Positions 15,187 through 24,317 are shown, counted from the first letter of the stretch. The stretch is 64,000 bases of DNA from CAVVYV01 sp963752585 (GCA_963752585.1 CAVVYV010000007.1:62001-126000), one strand, 5' to 3'. The notes: generated by a model from the letters alone, not told the origin. Numbers and translations are program-made.

Positions 15187-16266
15187 ATGAGGATCGCCGT
15201 CCTCGGCGTCGGCCTGATCGGCGGCTCGATCGGGATGGCCGCGCGCTCGCGCCTCGACGCGGAGGTCTCCGGGTTCGATCCCGATCGCGACCTCCTCTTC
15301 CGCGCGGAGGAGCTGGGGGCGATCAGCGCCTCGGCCGGGTCGGTCGCCGACGCGGTCGAGAGGGCGGAGATCGTCTTCTGCGCGGCGCCGGTCCAGGTCC
15401 TCCCCGGGCTGGCCTCTGAGGCGCTCGCCGCCAGCTCCGATCAGACCGCGGTCACCGACGTCGGCTCGGTGAAGCGGACTGTGCTCGCCGCGCTCGGCGC
15501 CGAGGGCCGCTTCATCGGCGGCCACCCACTCGCGGGAGCCGAGACCTCCGGGGTGGAGCACGCACGGGCCGACCTCTTCGACGGAGCCCGTTGGTATCTG
15601 ACCCCGGGAGAGCGCACCGAGGGCGTTCTCTATGACCGGGTCCAGCGGGCGGTCGCCGACCTCGGCGCCCGGCCGCAGGCGATCGAGGCCGAGGTCCACG
15701 ACCGCCTGATGGCGACGGTGAGCCACCTGCCGCACGTTCTGGCGAACGTGCTCGTCTCTCAGGCGGCGGGTGCCCTCGCCGAGGAGTCTGAGCGGCTGCC
15801 CGAGATCGGGCCGAGCTTTCGCGACGCGACCAGGGTTGCCGGCGCCAATCCCGCGATCTGGGGCGACATCTTCACCGGCAACCGCGAGGCGGTCGCCGAT
15901 GAGATCGACGCCGTCGCCAGCCGCCTCGCCGAGGCGGCGGAGCTTCTCCGGAGCGGTGAGCGTGACGCGGTCGGCGCCTGGCACGCGGCCGCTGGCGAGC
16001 GCCGCCGTGAGCTGCTCGAGGCCGAGCTCGCGGGCGGGCCACTGCACGAGCTCCGCGTCCGGGTCCCGAACCGGCCCGGGATCGTCGCCGAGCTCGCGCT
16101 CGCGCTGGGCCGGGCCGGGGTGAACATCGAGGACATGGCGCTCTACCCGGCCGCGGACATGACCTCTGGCGCCGTCTCGTTGTTCATCGCAGGGGACGCC
16201 CAGGCGGAGCGCGCCGAGGAGATGATGGGCGAGCTCGGCCACGACGTCACCCGCGTGGAGCGCTGA
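15187..16266 (+). CDS. tyrA: Prephenate dehydrogenase with C-terminal ACT domain
   Basis: Oxidatively decarboxylates prephenate to 4-hydroxyphenylpyruvate (Tyr branch). The Rossmann motif GVGLIGGSIG (7-16) binds NAD(P), GGHPLAGAETSGVEHARADL carries the catalytic His, and RWYLTP and SHLPHVLANVL are conserved. The C-terminal 75 residues (from ELRVRVPNRPGIVAELALAL) form an ACT domain, consistent with allosteric control by Tyr. The 359-aa length from the ATG at 15187 fits. It overlaps aroA by one base (TGATG). Confidence 0.94.
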   Translation: MRIAVLGVGLIGGSIGMAARSRLDAEVSGFDPDRDLLFRAEELGAISASAGSVADAVERAEIVFCAAPVQVLPGLASEALAASSDQTAVTDVGSVKRTVLAALGAEGRFIGGHPLAGAETSGVEHARADLFDGARWYLTPGERTEGVLYDRVQRAVADLGARPQAIEAEVHDRLMATVSHLPHVLANVLVSQAAGALAEESERLPEIGPSFRDATRVAGANPAIWGDIFTGNREAVADEIDAVASRLAEAAELLRSGERDAVGAWHAAAGERRRELLEAELAGGPLHELRVRVPNRPGIVAELALALGRAGVNIEDMALYPAADMTSGAVSLFIAGDAQAERAEEMMGELGHDVTRVER

Positions 16267-17591
16267 TGACGCGATTCGACCCAGCCGGTCCGCTGCGGGG
16301 GGAGCTGCGCCCACCGCCGGACAAGTCGATCTCCCATCGCGCCGCCCTGATCGGGGCGATGTCCGACGGCCCGACCCGGATCTCCGGCTACCTCGACTCG
16401 GCCGACACCCGCGCCACCCTGGCCGCGGTGAACTCCGTCGGGGCGGCGGTGAGCGAGGGCGATCCGGACGGGCGCGGCGGGATCTACGTCGAGGTCCAGG
16501 GCGCCGGATTGCGCGGAGCCGGACCGGCGCAGATCGACGTCGGCAACGCGGGCACTCTGCTTCGGATCATGCCCGGATGGCTCGCGGGGCAGCCGGACGG
16601 CGAGTGGACCCTGGACGGCGACGACTCGATCCGGCGCCGGCCGGTCGATCGGGTCGCCGACCCCCTGCGGCTGATGGGAGCAGAGGTCGATTGCCGGGAG
16701 GGGCGGCTGCCGCCGCTCCGGGTGAGCGGTGCCCCGCTCCGCGGGATCGCGTATGAGCCTCCCGTCGCGAGCGCCCAGGTGAAGTCGTGCGTTCTCCTCG
16801 CCGGGCTCCTCGCCGAGGGCGAGACCACGGTCCGCGAGCCGGTCCAGACCAGGGATCACACCGAGCGGATGCTGGCCGCGGCCGGAGCGAGGATCAGCCG
16901 AAGCGGCGAAGAGCTCACCGTCGCTCCGGTGGAGCGGCTCGAATCGGGCGACGTCCCGGTCCCGGCGGACTTCTCGTCGGCCGCCTTCTTCATCGCCGCC
17001 GCGCTGCTGATCCCCGGCAGCGAGCTCACGCTGCGCGAAGTGGGGATCAACGGGACCCGGATCGGCCTGCTCACCGTCCTCGCGCGAATGGGGGTCGAGA
17101 TGGGCGGCGCTCACGCCGAGCACGCAGCGATGACGGTGAACGAGATCGGCGAGCCCGGTCCCGAGCCCCAGGCCACCCTCAGCGTCCGCAGCACCGGGTT
17201 GACCGCGACGACGGTCTCCGGGGAGGAGGTGCCGGCGGCGATCGACGAGCTCCCGCTGATCGGGTTGCTCGGCTGCTTCGCCGAGGGGGAGACGATGATC
17301 GAGGGCGCGGAGGAGCTCCGCCACAAGGAGTCGGACCGGATCGCCGGGGTGGTCGAGGGGCTGGCCGGGCTCGGGGCGGAGATCGAGGCCCGACCGGACG
17401 GCTTCGCCGTTCAGGGGACAGGAGAGCTTCGCGGTGGCCGCCTGGACGCCCGCGGCGACCACCGCCTGGCGATGCTCGGCGCGATCGCTGGCCTCGCCTC
17501 CCGCGAGGGGGTCGAGGTCGACGGGTTCGAGTCGGTCGCGGTCAGCTACCCGGGCTTCGAGCGGGACCTTCGCCTGCTCCTGGAGGACTAG
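16266..17591 (+). CDS. aroA: 3-phosphoshikimate 1-carboxyvinyltransferase (EPSP synthase)
   Basis: Transfers the enolpyruvyl group of PEP to shikimate-3-phosphate. Active-site motifs are PPPDKSISHRAALIGAM (Lys for both substrates), DVGNAGTLLRIM (PEP loop), SAQVKSCVLLAGL, the Asp of VPAAIDELPLIGL and ELRHKESDRI near the C-terminus. The length of 441 aa is normal. The loop NAGTLLR differs from the GTAMRPL of enterobacterial enzymes, as in many actinobacteria. It ends the aromatic cluster; yceI is convergent with a 4-nt overlap. Confidence 0.95.
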   Translation: MTRFDPAGPLRGELRPPPDKSISHRAALIGAMSDGPTRISGYLDSADTRATLAAVNSVGAAVSEGDPDGRGGIYVEVQGAGLRGAGPAQIDVGNAGTLLRIMPGWLAGQPDGEWTLDGDDSIRRRPVDRVADPLRLMGAEVDCREGRLPPLRVSGAPLRGIAYEPPVASAQVKSCVLLAGLLAEGETTVREPVQTRDHTERMLAAAGARISRSGEELTVAPVERLESGDVPVPADFSSAAFFIAAALLIPGSELTLREVGINGTRIGLLTVLARMGVEMGGAHAEHAAMTVNEIGEPGPEPQATLSVRSTGLTATTVSGEEVPAAIDELPLIGLLGCFAEGETMIEGAEELRHKESDRIAGVVEGLAGLGAEIEARPDGFAVQGTGELRGGRLDARGDHRLAMLGAIAGLASREGVEVDGFESVAVSYPGFERDLRLLLED

Positions 17592-18198
17592 CGCTGCCCG
17601 CTGCTCTCCTGGCCGCGGTAGTAGGCGATCGCGCCGGTCCTCTCCAGGTCGCCCTGATGGATCGCCTCGATGTCGAAGACGAGATCGATCTCGTCGCTGG
17701 CGACGACACCGCCGCCGGGGATCTGGTCCTGCCAGGAGACGCCGAAGTCGTGCCGGTTGACAGTGGTCCTGCCCTCGAACCCGATCCGGCGCATGGTCCC
17801 CTTGTTCTCGTCCCCCTCCCACCACGGCGTCTTCCACTCGCCCAGGTAGGCGACGTCGAACTCGACCTCGCGGGTGTTGCCGCGGATCGTCACCTCGGCG
17901 CTCGCCTTGAAGGTGGTGGCGCCGGTCCGCGTCGTGAGCCGGCCGGCGAAGGTGATTTCGGGTGGTTGGCGACGTCGAAGAAGTCGGCGCTGCGGAGGTG
18001 CTCATCGCGCGTCGGCTCGCCCGTCCACAGCTTCGTCGCGTCGATCTCGCCCTCGAAGGTGGACTCGAGGCAGCGGTCCCAGTCGAACTCGAGGCGGCCG
18101 TGGATGTCCTTGAACAGGCCGCGGACCCAGGTGACCATCATGTGCCGGGCGCGGAAGCCGACCTCCGTGTGGCCCGGTTCGAACATCCAGGTTGTCAT
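17588..18198 (-). pseudogene. YceI-like lipocalin-type protein (apparent frameshift)
   Basis: YceI-domain protein, usually a secreted or periplasmic isoprenoid-binding lipocalin; here no signal peptide, so likely cytosolic. The ATG at 18198 starts WMFEPGHTEVGFRARHMMVT, and the frame runs to FDVANHP, where it should read HPEITFAGRL. A missing base at the C-run opposite 17960-17962 throws it out of frame; the rest (EVTIRGNTREVEFDVAYLG and HDFGVSWQD to the stop) is intact in the next frame. Corrected length is about 203 aa. The -10 box is TAGCCT, 7 nt upstream. Error versus decay cannot be settled here. Confidence 0.75.
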
Positions 18199-18205
18199 TA
18201 AGAGG

Positions 18206-18211
18206 AGGCTA
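18206..18211 (-). promoter_or_regulatory. -10 box TAGCCT for yceI
   Basis: Seven nt before the ATG at 18198; also abuts the stop of the cupin gene at 18209. Confidence 0.45.
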
Positions 18212-18538
18212 GCCGGGCTGGGACGGGTGGCCCTCGCCGGGCCAGGGGGCGAGGACTAGGAGGAGGCGGGCGTCGCTCTTCGCGGTGACCTCGTGCCGTT
18301 CCCTCGGGTCGAAGATCGCAAGCAGGCCCGCCGACCCGGTGATCGAGCCTCCGTCGGCGTCGGTCACCTCGACCTCGCCGTCGGTGACCAGGAGCCAGGC
18401 GCGCTCGTAGACCTGGTGCTCCTGCAGCTGCTCGCCCGCCGGCAGGTTGATCACGATCGCCCGTCCCTCAGCCTCCGAGTCGAGCACCTGCGGCTGATGA
18501 GGCTCGACCGCGATGTCATTCAGCTTCCAGGTCTCCAC
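18209..18538 (-). CDS. Small cupin-domain protein
   Basis: Single cupin barrel of about 109 aa. INLPAGEQLQEHQVYERAWLLVTDGEVEVTD contains a cupin motif 1-like pattern (GEQLQEHQVYERA), and ITGSAGLLAIFDPRERHEVTAKSDARLLLV is motif 2 with the conserved His in RHEV. Function is unknown; such proteins bind metals or small ligands. The GTG at 18538 is preferred over GTG 18547 because a TAGAGT box ends 7 nt before it and overlaps the earlier codon. It is divergent from cmk with overlapping -10 boxes. Confidence 0.75.
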   Translation of the reverse strand: METWKLNDIAVEPHQPQVLDSEAEGRAIVINLPAGEQLQEHQVYERAWLLVTDGEVEVTDADGGSITGSAGLLAIFDPRERHEVTAKSDARLLLVLAPWPGEGHPSQPG

Positions 18539-18545
18539 GCGCGGC

Positions 18546-18551
18546 ACTCTA
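18546..18551 (-). promoter_or_regulatory. -10 box TAGAGT for the cupin gene
   Basis: Seven nt before GTG 18538; shares two bases with the divergent cmk box. Confidence 0.5.
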
Positions 18552-18555
18552 CCCT
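18550..18555 (+). promoter_or_regulatory. -10 box TACCCT for cmk
   Basis: Ten nt before the cmk ATG; overlaps the opposite-strand cupin box, so RNA polymerase could not open both at once. Confidence 0.45.
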
Positions 18556-18565
18556 CAGCGGCGCC

Positions 18566-19204
18566 ATGGTGATCGCGATCGACGGCCCGGCCGGTGCCGG
18601 CAAATCGACGGTGGCGCAAGGCGTCGCAAAGGCGCTCGGCTTCACCTACCTCGACTCCGGGGCGATGTACCGATGCGTCGCCCTCGCCGCTCTGCGCGCC
18701 GGGGTGGACGTGGATGACGGCGCCGCGGTCGGCGAGCTCGCCTGGGGGCTGGAGATCGGCTTCGACGGCAACACTGTCCGCCTCGACGGGAAGCCGGTGG
18801 GCGGTGAGATCCGATCTCCCGAGGTCACCGTCGCCGCGTCCCACATCTCGGTCCATCCCCAGGTGCGCCAGGCGATGGTGAAGCGCCAGCGCGAGCTGAT
18901 CGCGGCCGGGAGCTACGTCGCCGAGGGCCGCGACATCGGCACCGTGGTGAGCCCGGACTCGCCGCTGAAGGTCTTCCTGAACGCGAGCCCCGAGGAGCGG
19001 GCCCGCCGGCGAGCGACCGAGACCGGGACGGACAGGGCCGCGGTGCTGAAGGCGATCGAGGATCGGGACCGCCGCGACAGCACCCGCGAGCACGGCGCCC
19101 TCCGCTCCGCCGACGACGCCATCGAGCTCGACACCACCGACCTCTCGGTCGAGCAGGTGGTCGAGCGGGTGGTGGAGCTCGCCCGGGAGCGGGGGCTGCG
19201 ATGA
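18566..19204 (+). CDS. cmk: Cytidylate kinase
   Basis: Phosphorylates CMP/dCMP in nucleotide salvage and supply. The P-loop GPAGAGKST (8-16), YLDSGAMYRCVAL (nucleotide site), AEGRDIGTVV and the lid RARRRATETGTD are all visible. The length of 212 aa is the short bacterial Cmk. The ATG at 18566 is fixed by the conserved MVIAIDGPAG. Its stop overlaps der by 4 nt (ATGA); cmk-der coupling is common in actinobacteria and links nucleotide supply with ribosome assembly. Confidence 0.95.
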   Translation: MVIAIDGPAGAGKSTVAQGVAKALGFTYLDSGAMYRCVALAALRAGVDVDDGAAVGELAWGLEIGFDGNTVRLDGKPVGGEIRSPEVTVAASHISVHPQVRQAMVKRQRELIAAGSYVAEGRDIGTVVSPDSPLKVFLNASPEERARRRATETGTDRAAVLKAIEDRDRRDSTREHGALRSADDAIELDTTDLSVEQVVERVVELARERGLR

Positions 19205-20538
19205 AGGTCGCGGTCGTCGGCTTCCCCAACGCCGGCAAGAGCACCTTGATCAACCGGCTTGCCGGGGGCCGCGAGGCGGTCACTGACTCCGAGCCGGGCG
19301 TGACCCGCGACCGCCGTGGCCTCGCCTGCGAGTGGAACGGCATCCGCTTCGAGCTGATCGACACCGGCGGTGTTGATCTCGCCGACGCCGACGAGCTCGC
19401 TCGCGCGGTCCAGGAGCAGGCGCGGCTGGCGATCTCCGAGGCGGACCTCGTCGTGCTGGTGGTCGACGCCCGCGCGGGACTCGGCCCGGGCGAGGCCGAG
19501 CTCGGGGACCTCCTCCGGCGCTCGGGAAGGCCGGTGATCGTCGCCGCCAACAAGATCGACCGGGTCGAGGACGAGCCGCTCGCCGCCGAGCTCAACTCCC
19601 TCGGCCTCGGCGAGCCGCTGCCGGTGTCAGCGGCCCACGGGCTCGGGACCGGAGACCTGCTCGACCGGATCGTGGATGGGCTCGCGAACGCAGAGGGAGA
19701 GATCGGTGAAGCCGAGGATGAGGAGCGGCGGCCCCGGATCGCGATCCTCGGGCGCCCCAACGTCGGGAAGTCCTCGCTCCTGAACGCGCTGCTCGGCTCC
19801 GAGCGGGTGATCGTCTCCGAGCGGGCGGGGACCACGCGGGACCCGGTCGACACGGAGGCTGAGATCGACGGCACGCGGGTGGTCCTGGTGGACACCGCCG
19901 GGCTCCGGCGCCGGAGCAAGGTCGCCGGAACGATCGGCTACTACGCCCAGCTGCGCACCGAGCGCGCCGCCGAGCGCGCCGACGCGGCGATCGTCGTCTG
20001 CGACGCCTCCGAGGGGCTCACCGCCGAGGACCTCAGGGTGGCCGAGGTGGCGATGCGGGCGAATTGCGCCACCGTGCTTGCCTTCAACAAATGGGACGTC
20101 AGTCGAACCGACCTGAACGACACCAAGGCCCGAGCCGAGCGAAAGCTCCGCCTCCGGCCGCCGGTGCTCACCTGCTCGGCTCTCACCGGTCGGGGAGTGG
20201 GGGCGGTGGCGCGCCAGGCGATTGTGCTCGCCGAGCGCGCCGCCGATCGAATTCCCACTTCCGAGCTCAACCGGTTCGTCTCCGGATTGGTCGCGGAGCG
20301 ACCGCCGCCGCAGCGCCACGGCCGCCGCCTTCGCCTCTACTACGCGGCCCAGGTCGGCCGCCGGCCGCCGCGGTTTGCGATCCAGGTGAACGACCGTAAG
20401 CTGATCGTTCGCGACTGGGCGTTTCAGCTCGAGAACAGGCTCCGTGACGCATACGGGCTGGAGGGGGTCCCGCTGGTGATCGACTATGTGCCGCGCTCGG
20501 GACGAAGGCGACGCGCCGCAGAGTCGGCGTCTGTATAA
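19201..20538 (+). CDS. der: Ribosome biogenesis GTPase Der (EngA)
   Basis: Tandem-domain GTPase required for 50S subunit maturation. G-domain 1 has GFPNAGKS (7-14), DTGGVD and ANKID; G-domain 2 has GRPNVGKSS (about 184-192), DTAGLRRRSKV and FNKWD. The C-terminal KH-like domain follows (to about 430), including LIVRDWAFQLENRLRDAYGLEGVPLVIDY. The 445-aa length is normal. The sequence is in frame throughout. Confidence 0.96.
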   Translation: MKVAVVGFPNAGKSTLINRLAGGREAVTDSEPGVTRDRRGLACEWNGIRFELIDTGGVDLADADELARAVQEQARLAISEADLVVLVVDARAGLGPGEAELGDLLRRSGRPVIVAANKIDRVEDEPLAAELNSLGLGEPLPVSAAHGLGTGDLLDRIVDGLANAEGEIGEAEDEERRPRIAILGRPNVGKSSLLNALLGSERVIVSERAGTTRDPVDTEAEIDGTRVVLVDTAGLRRRSKVAGTIGYYAQLRTERAAERADAAIVVCDASEGLTAEDLRVAEVAMRANCATVLAFNKWDVSRTDLNDTKARAERKLRLRPPVLTCSALTGRGVGAVARQAIVLAERAADRIPTSELNRFVSGLVAERPPPQRHGRRLRLYYAAQVGRRPPRFAIQVNDRKLIVRDWAFQLENRLRDAYGLEGVPLVIDYVPRSGRRRRAAESASV

Positions 20539-20547
20539 GGATCCGTC

Positions 20548-22548
20548 GTGGACGAGCCGCCACCCCGCCGAAGGCTGCCCCGCCCCCGCCGCCCGAGGTG
20601 GCTCTCGAGGGGAGCGCCGAAGGAGCCGCCCGCGCCGAAGCCGCCCGCGCCGAAGCCGCCCGAGCCGCCGAAGCCGCCCGACCCCCCGCAGCCGCCCGAG
20701 GTGCGAAAGCCGCCCGACCCGTCGCGGCCCTTCGAGCCGCCGAAGCCCTCCGGTGCGGCGAAGCCTCCGAGGACGAGCAAGCTCCGCAGCGACCTCTGGT
20801 TCCGCTTCACGACCCGGCTCCGGGCGATCTACTACGGGACCCGCGAGCTCGGCCAGCGCGCCTGGCGGCTGATCAGGGGAGTCGGGCGCTGGCTTCGGAG
20901 GTCGGGGGAGGACTGGGCGGAGTGGTGGACGAAGCGCTCCAGGGCCAGCCGGGCACGGATCCTCGCCGTCGCCGGAGTGGCGGCCCTCTACGCGGTGGTC
21001 AAGTTCGCGCCGGTGCCGGGGGTGCCCTGTCAGATCTCCGCCGCCAAGGAATGCGCCCCGCCCGACGACGCGATCGCGTTCGTGCCCGCCGACGCCGTCC
21101 TCTATGCGCACCTCACCCTGGACTCCGACAGCCATCAGTACGAGCTGACGAGCGACCTCGCCGACGAGCTTCCCGATGTCTTCAATCTGCTCCGGCAGGC
21201 GACCTCGGCACTGCCGACCCCCTCTGGCACGCCGGTCGACGTCAGCGCCGGCATCCTCCCCTGGGCGGAGGGTGATCTCGCCCTGATGCAGGTGCCGGGG
21301 CCGGGCAAGAGCTCACCGTCCGCCTACATCGCGGGGGTCGAGCATCGGGACGCGGCCGAGCAGTTCCTCGCCGGGATCTCGCCCCCGGGGAAGGGGCGGA
21401 GCGGTGAACAGAACGGCGCGCCGCTCACCGTCTACCCGGGCGGGTTCGCCACCGCCTTCTCGGGCGACCAGCTGCTCTTCGGGAGCGAGGCGGCGGTCCG
21501 GGCCGGCCTGGATACCAAGGCCGGCCGCGTCCCGGAGCTGGAGGCCTCCGACGAGGACGCGGCTCGCGACGAACTCCCCGAGGTCCGCTTCGCCGAGGTG
21601 TTCATGTCGCGTGCCGGCGTGCAGCGGACCCTGGTCGGGCGCCAGGGCGGCGCCACCCAGCTGGAGACCTTCGTCGACTACGGCGCCACCCTCGGCCTCG
21701 CCGCCTCGGCGACCGCCAAGGACGAAGGGGTCGAGGTCAACCTCGTCAGTAGCCTCGACCCGGGACTGCTCGAGCAGAGCCCTACCTTCTTCGCGAATCT
21801 GCCCCAATTCGAACCCGGTCTCACCGGCGAGGCGGGCGAGCGTGCCCTCGGCTACATCGGCGTCGGCGAGGTTGGGCCGACGCTGACCCAGCTGCTCGAG
21901 GGGGCAGGGGCCGAGGGCCAGGCGCTCGCCGGGTCGTTGCGGGCGCTTGCCCAGAGGCTCCAGCAGGAGGCGGGTGTGGACCCGCTCGCCGACCTGCTCC
22001 CGGCTCTCGGCGGCCAGGCCGCCTTGGTCGCGGAGCCGAGCGATGGGATTGGGATTCCCTACGCCAGCCTGATCGTCGACGACGTCGACGAGGAGAAGGC
22101 GGCAACCGCCCTCACCGCCCTCGAGAAGCCCCTGGTCCGGGCGGTGGGCCAGGGGGTCGGGGCCGCGAGGTTCGAGCAGAGCGAGGAGGATGGCGTCACG
22201 GTCAGCTCCCTGCGAGTGTCGCCCGCCATCAACCTCTCCTACGCGGTCTTCGATGGCAAGCTGGTGGTCAGCACCGATCCGGCCGGGGTGGCGAAGGTGC
22301 GCTCCGGAGAGGCCGGCCTGGCCGAATCGAGCGCGTTCGACGCGGCAACCGATCAACTCCCGGACGAGGTCTCGGCGCTAGTCTTCCTCAACCTCGACGA
22401 GCTCGTGGGGTTGGCGGCGCAGGCGGGCCTGGCGGAGGATCCGCTCTATGCCTCGCTCAGCGACGACATCTCCCGGGTAGGCTCGCTCGGGCTCGCCATC
22501 ACCGCCGGCGACGACCAGCTGAAATCCGAGCTCTTCCTGGCCAAATGA
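20548..22548 (+). CDS. DUF3352 membrane-anchored protein with proline-rich N-terminus
   Basis: Function unknown. The 666-residue protein has a cytoplasmic N-terminal tail (about 22-75) of repeated PP(A/E/D)PKPP units, a basic stretch, one TM helix (about 138-155, ILAVAGVAALYAVVKF), and a large exported DUF3352 domain with VPADAVLYAHLTLD, GILPWAEGDLALM and repeated FATAFSGDQLLFGSEAAV-type strands. Two Cys flank the helix exit (CQISAAKEC). The GTG start at 20548 is 9 bp after der. The stop overlaps metK (ATGA), so it is coupled to an essential gene. Confidence 0.8.
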   Translation: MDEPPPRRRLPRPRRPRWLSRGAPKEPPAPKPPAPKPPEPPKPPDPPQPPEVRKPPDPSRPFEPPKPSGAAKPPRTSKLRSDLWFRFTTRLRAIYYGTRELGQRAWRLIRGVGRWLRRSGEDWAEWWTKRSRASRARILAVAGVAALYAVVKFAPVPGVPCQISAAKECAPPDDAIAFVPADAVLYAHLTLDSDSHQYELTSDLADELPDVFNLLRQATSALPTPSGTPVDVSAGILPWAEGDLALMQVPGPGKSSPSAYIAGVEHRDAAEQFLAGISPPGKGRSGEQNGAPLTVYPGGFATAFSGDQLLFGSEAAVRAGLDTKAGRVPELEASDEDAARDELPEVRFAEVFMSRAGVQRTLVGRQGGATQLETFVDYGATLGLAASATAKDEGVEVNLVSSLDPGLLEQSPTFFANLPQFEPGLTGEAGERALGYIGVGEVGPTLTQLLEGAGAEGQALAGSLRALAQRLQQEAGVDPLADLLPALGGQAALVAEPSDGIGIPYASLIVDDVDEEKAATALTALEKPLVRAVGQGVGAARFEQSEEDGVTVSSLRVSPAINLSYAVFDGKLVVSTDPAGVAKVRSGEAGLAESSAFDAATDQLPDEVSALVFLNLDELVGLAAQAGLAEDPLYASLSDDISRVGSLGLAITAGDDQLKSELFLAK

Positions 22549-23789
22549 CACAACTCTCCGAGAACGAGTACCTGTTCACCTCCGAGTCGGTCACCGAGGG
22601 CCATCCCGACAAGGTCTGCGACCAGATCTCCGATGGCGTCCTCGACGCGGTTATGGCGGACGACCCCGAGGGCCGCGTCGCCTGCGAGTGCCTCGTCAAC
22701 ACCGGCCTCGTCGTGGTCTCCGGCGAGATCACGACCAAGACCTACGTCGACATCCCCTCGATCGCCCGCGAGACGATTCGCGGGATCGGCTACGACGACC
22801 CCCGCTACGGGTTCGACCACAAGGCCTGCGCCGTGCTCACCGCGATCGACGAGCAGTCCCCCGACATCGCCCAGGGGGTCGACGTCGGGCGCGAACAGCG
22901 AGAGGGAGCCTCGGAGGACGAGATGGACGCCGCGGGGGCCGGCGACCAGGGAATGATGTTCGGGTACGCGACCCGGGAGACCAAGGCGCTGATGCCGATG
23001 CCGATCCAGGTCGCCCACCAGCTCGCCCGGCAGCTGGCCGAAGTCCGCAAGGCAGGAGTGATCCCCTACCTCGGCCCCGACGGCAAGACCCAGGTCACCG
23101 TCCGTTACGAGAACGAGCGCCCGGTCGAGATCTGCAAGGTGCTGATCTCGACCCAGCATCGCGAGGAGGCAGGCGAGCAGATGATCCGCAACGACCTCTG
23201 GGAGCACGTGCTCGAGCCGGTCCTGCACACCGAGTACAAGGAGCTCTTCACCGAGGGGGACCTGCTCGACAACTTCCTCGTCAACCCGACCGGCAAGTTC
23301 GTGATCGGCGGGCCGGTCGGCGACGCCGGGCTCACCGGCCGGAAGATCATCGTCGACACATATGGCGGCGCCGCCCGGCACGGCGGCGGCGCCTTCTCCG
23401 GCAAGGACCCGTCGAAGGTCGACCGCTCGGCCGCCTACGCCGCCCGCTACGTCGCCAAGAACGTCGTCGCCGCCGGGCTAGCCGACCGCTGTGAGCTCCA
23501 GGTCGCCTACGCGATCGGGGTCGCCCATCCGGTCTCGGTGATGGTCCAGACATTCGGCACCGGCAAGCTCTCGAACCTCGAGATCGCCCGGCTGATCGAG
23601 GAGAACTTCGACCTCCGGCCGGCGGCCTTCAGGCGCGACCTCGACCTCCACCGCCCGATCTTCCAGAAGACCGCCGCCTACGGCCACTTCGGCCGCGAGG
23701 ACCACGACTTCACCTGGGAGCGAACCGACCGCACGGACGCCCTCCGCAAGGCCGCCGGGCTGGAGGCGAAGGCCGAGGCCCGCGCCTAG
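22545..23789 (+). CDS. metK: S-adenosylmethionine synthetase
   Basis: Makes SAM from methionine and ATP. SVTEGHPDKVCDQISD (about 15-30), GAGDQGMMFGYA (active-site loop hexapeptide), the P-loop-like GGGAFSGKDPSKVDRSAAY and the C-terminal FGRED segment are all canonical. The 414-aa length is slightly above the usual 385-400. Because it overlaps the preceding gene by 4 nt, there is no room for a SAM riboswitch. A PH-domain gene converges with a 4-nt overlap. Confidence 0.97.
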   Translation: MTQLSENEYLFTSESVTEGHPDKVCDQISDGVLDAVMADDPEGRVACECLVNTGLVVVSGEITTKTYVDIPSIARETIRGIGYDDPRYGFDHKACAVLTAIDEQSPDIAQGVDVGREQREGASEDEMDAAGAGDQGMMFGYATRETKALMPMPIQVAHQLARQLAEVRKAGVIPYLGPDGKTQVTVRYENERPVEICKVLISTQHREEAGEQMIRNDLWEHVLEPVLHTEYKELFTEGDLLDNFLVNPTGKFVIGGPVGDAGLTGRKIIVDTYGGAARHGGGAFSGKDPSKVDRSAAYAARYVAKNVVAAGLADRCELQVAYAIGVAHPVSVMVQTFGTGKLSNLEIARLIEENFDLRPAAFRRDLDLHRPIFQKTAAYGHFGREDHDFTWERTDRTDALRKAAGLEAKAEARA

Positions 23790-24277
23790 GTTTTCGTGGG
23801 TTCGGCCTCGCCGCCGATGCCGGTGACGATGTGGGTGGCGCGGTCGACCTGCTCGACCACCAGCTCGGGCTGGGCGACCCCGGCGAAGACGAAGTTCGAG
23901 TCGTCTGTGCCAGCGGTGTCGAAGTCGACGTCGCCGATCTGCATGACCCGCTCGTATACGCCCTGGCTGAAGTTCACGTTCTGGACCCGCTGGAGGCGCG
24001 TCTCCTGGACCTTGCGGGCGATGATCCCCCGCTTGATGTTCAGGCGGCGGTCGGTGATCGTGTAGACGGTCGCCACCCGCTTGACAAAGCCGACGAGGAT
24101 CGTGACCCCGACGATCACGGCGAAGGTGAGCAGCGCCAGCCCGATGCCTTCGTTGAGCAGTCCAGCCAGCACCGCTGCTCCCGCCGCGACCAGGGTCCCC
24201 TTCAAATAGAAGCCGAGGATCGCGCGCCAGGACGGGTGGCCCTGGTAGATGATCCGCTCCCCGGACTGCAGCTCCAC
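23786..24277 (-). CDS. PH-domain (bPH2) membrane protein
   Basis: Two adjacent TM helices (about 24-42 and 46-66) are followed by a bacterial PH domain with the signature YTITDRRLNIKRGIIARKVQETRLQRVQNV and the end DVDFDTAGTDDSNFVFAGV. These proteins are common in actinobacteria with no established role. The length is 163 aa. The GTG at 24277 has TAGGCT 6 nt upstream. Confidence 0.82.
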   Translation of the reverse strand: MELQSGERIIYQGHPSWRAILGFYLKGTLVAAGAAVLAGLLNEGIGLALLTFAVIVGVTILVGFVKRVATVYTITDRRLNIKRGIIARKVQETRLQRVQNVNFSQGVYERVMQIGDVDFDTAGTDDSNFVFAGVAQPELVVEQVDRATHIVTGIGGEAEPTKT

Positions 24278-24283
24278 GCCGGG

Positions 24284-24289
24284 AGCCTA
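24284..24289 (-). promoter_or_regulatory. -10 box TAGGCT for the PH-domain gene
   Basis: Six nt before GTG 24277, supporting that start. Confidence 0.5.
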
Positions 24290-24317
24290 GCGGCGCCGAT
24301 CACCCTCCGATTCGTGG

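Noticed and set aside
22540..22548. SAM riboswitch before metK
   Set aside because: metK overlaps the preceding coding region by 4 nt.
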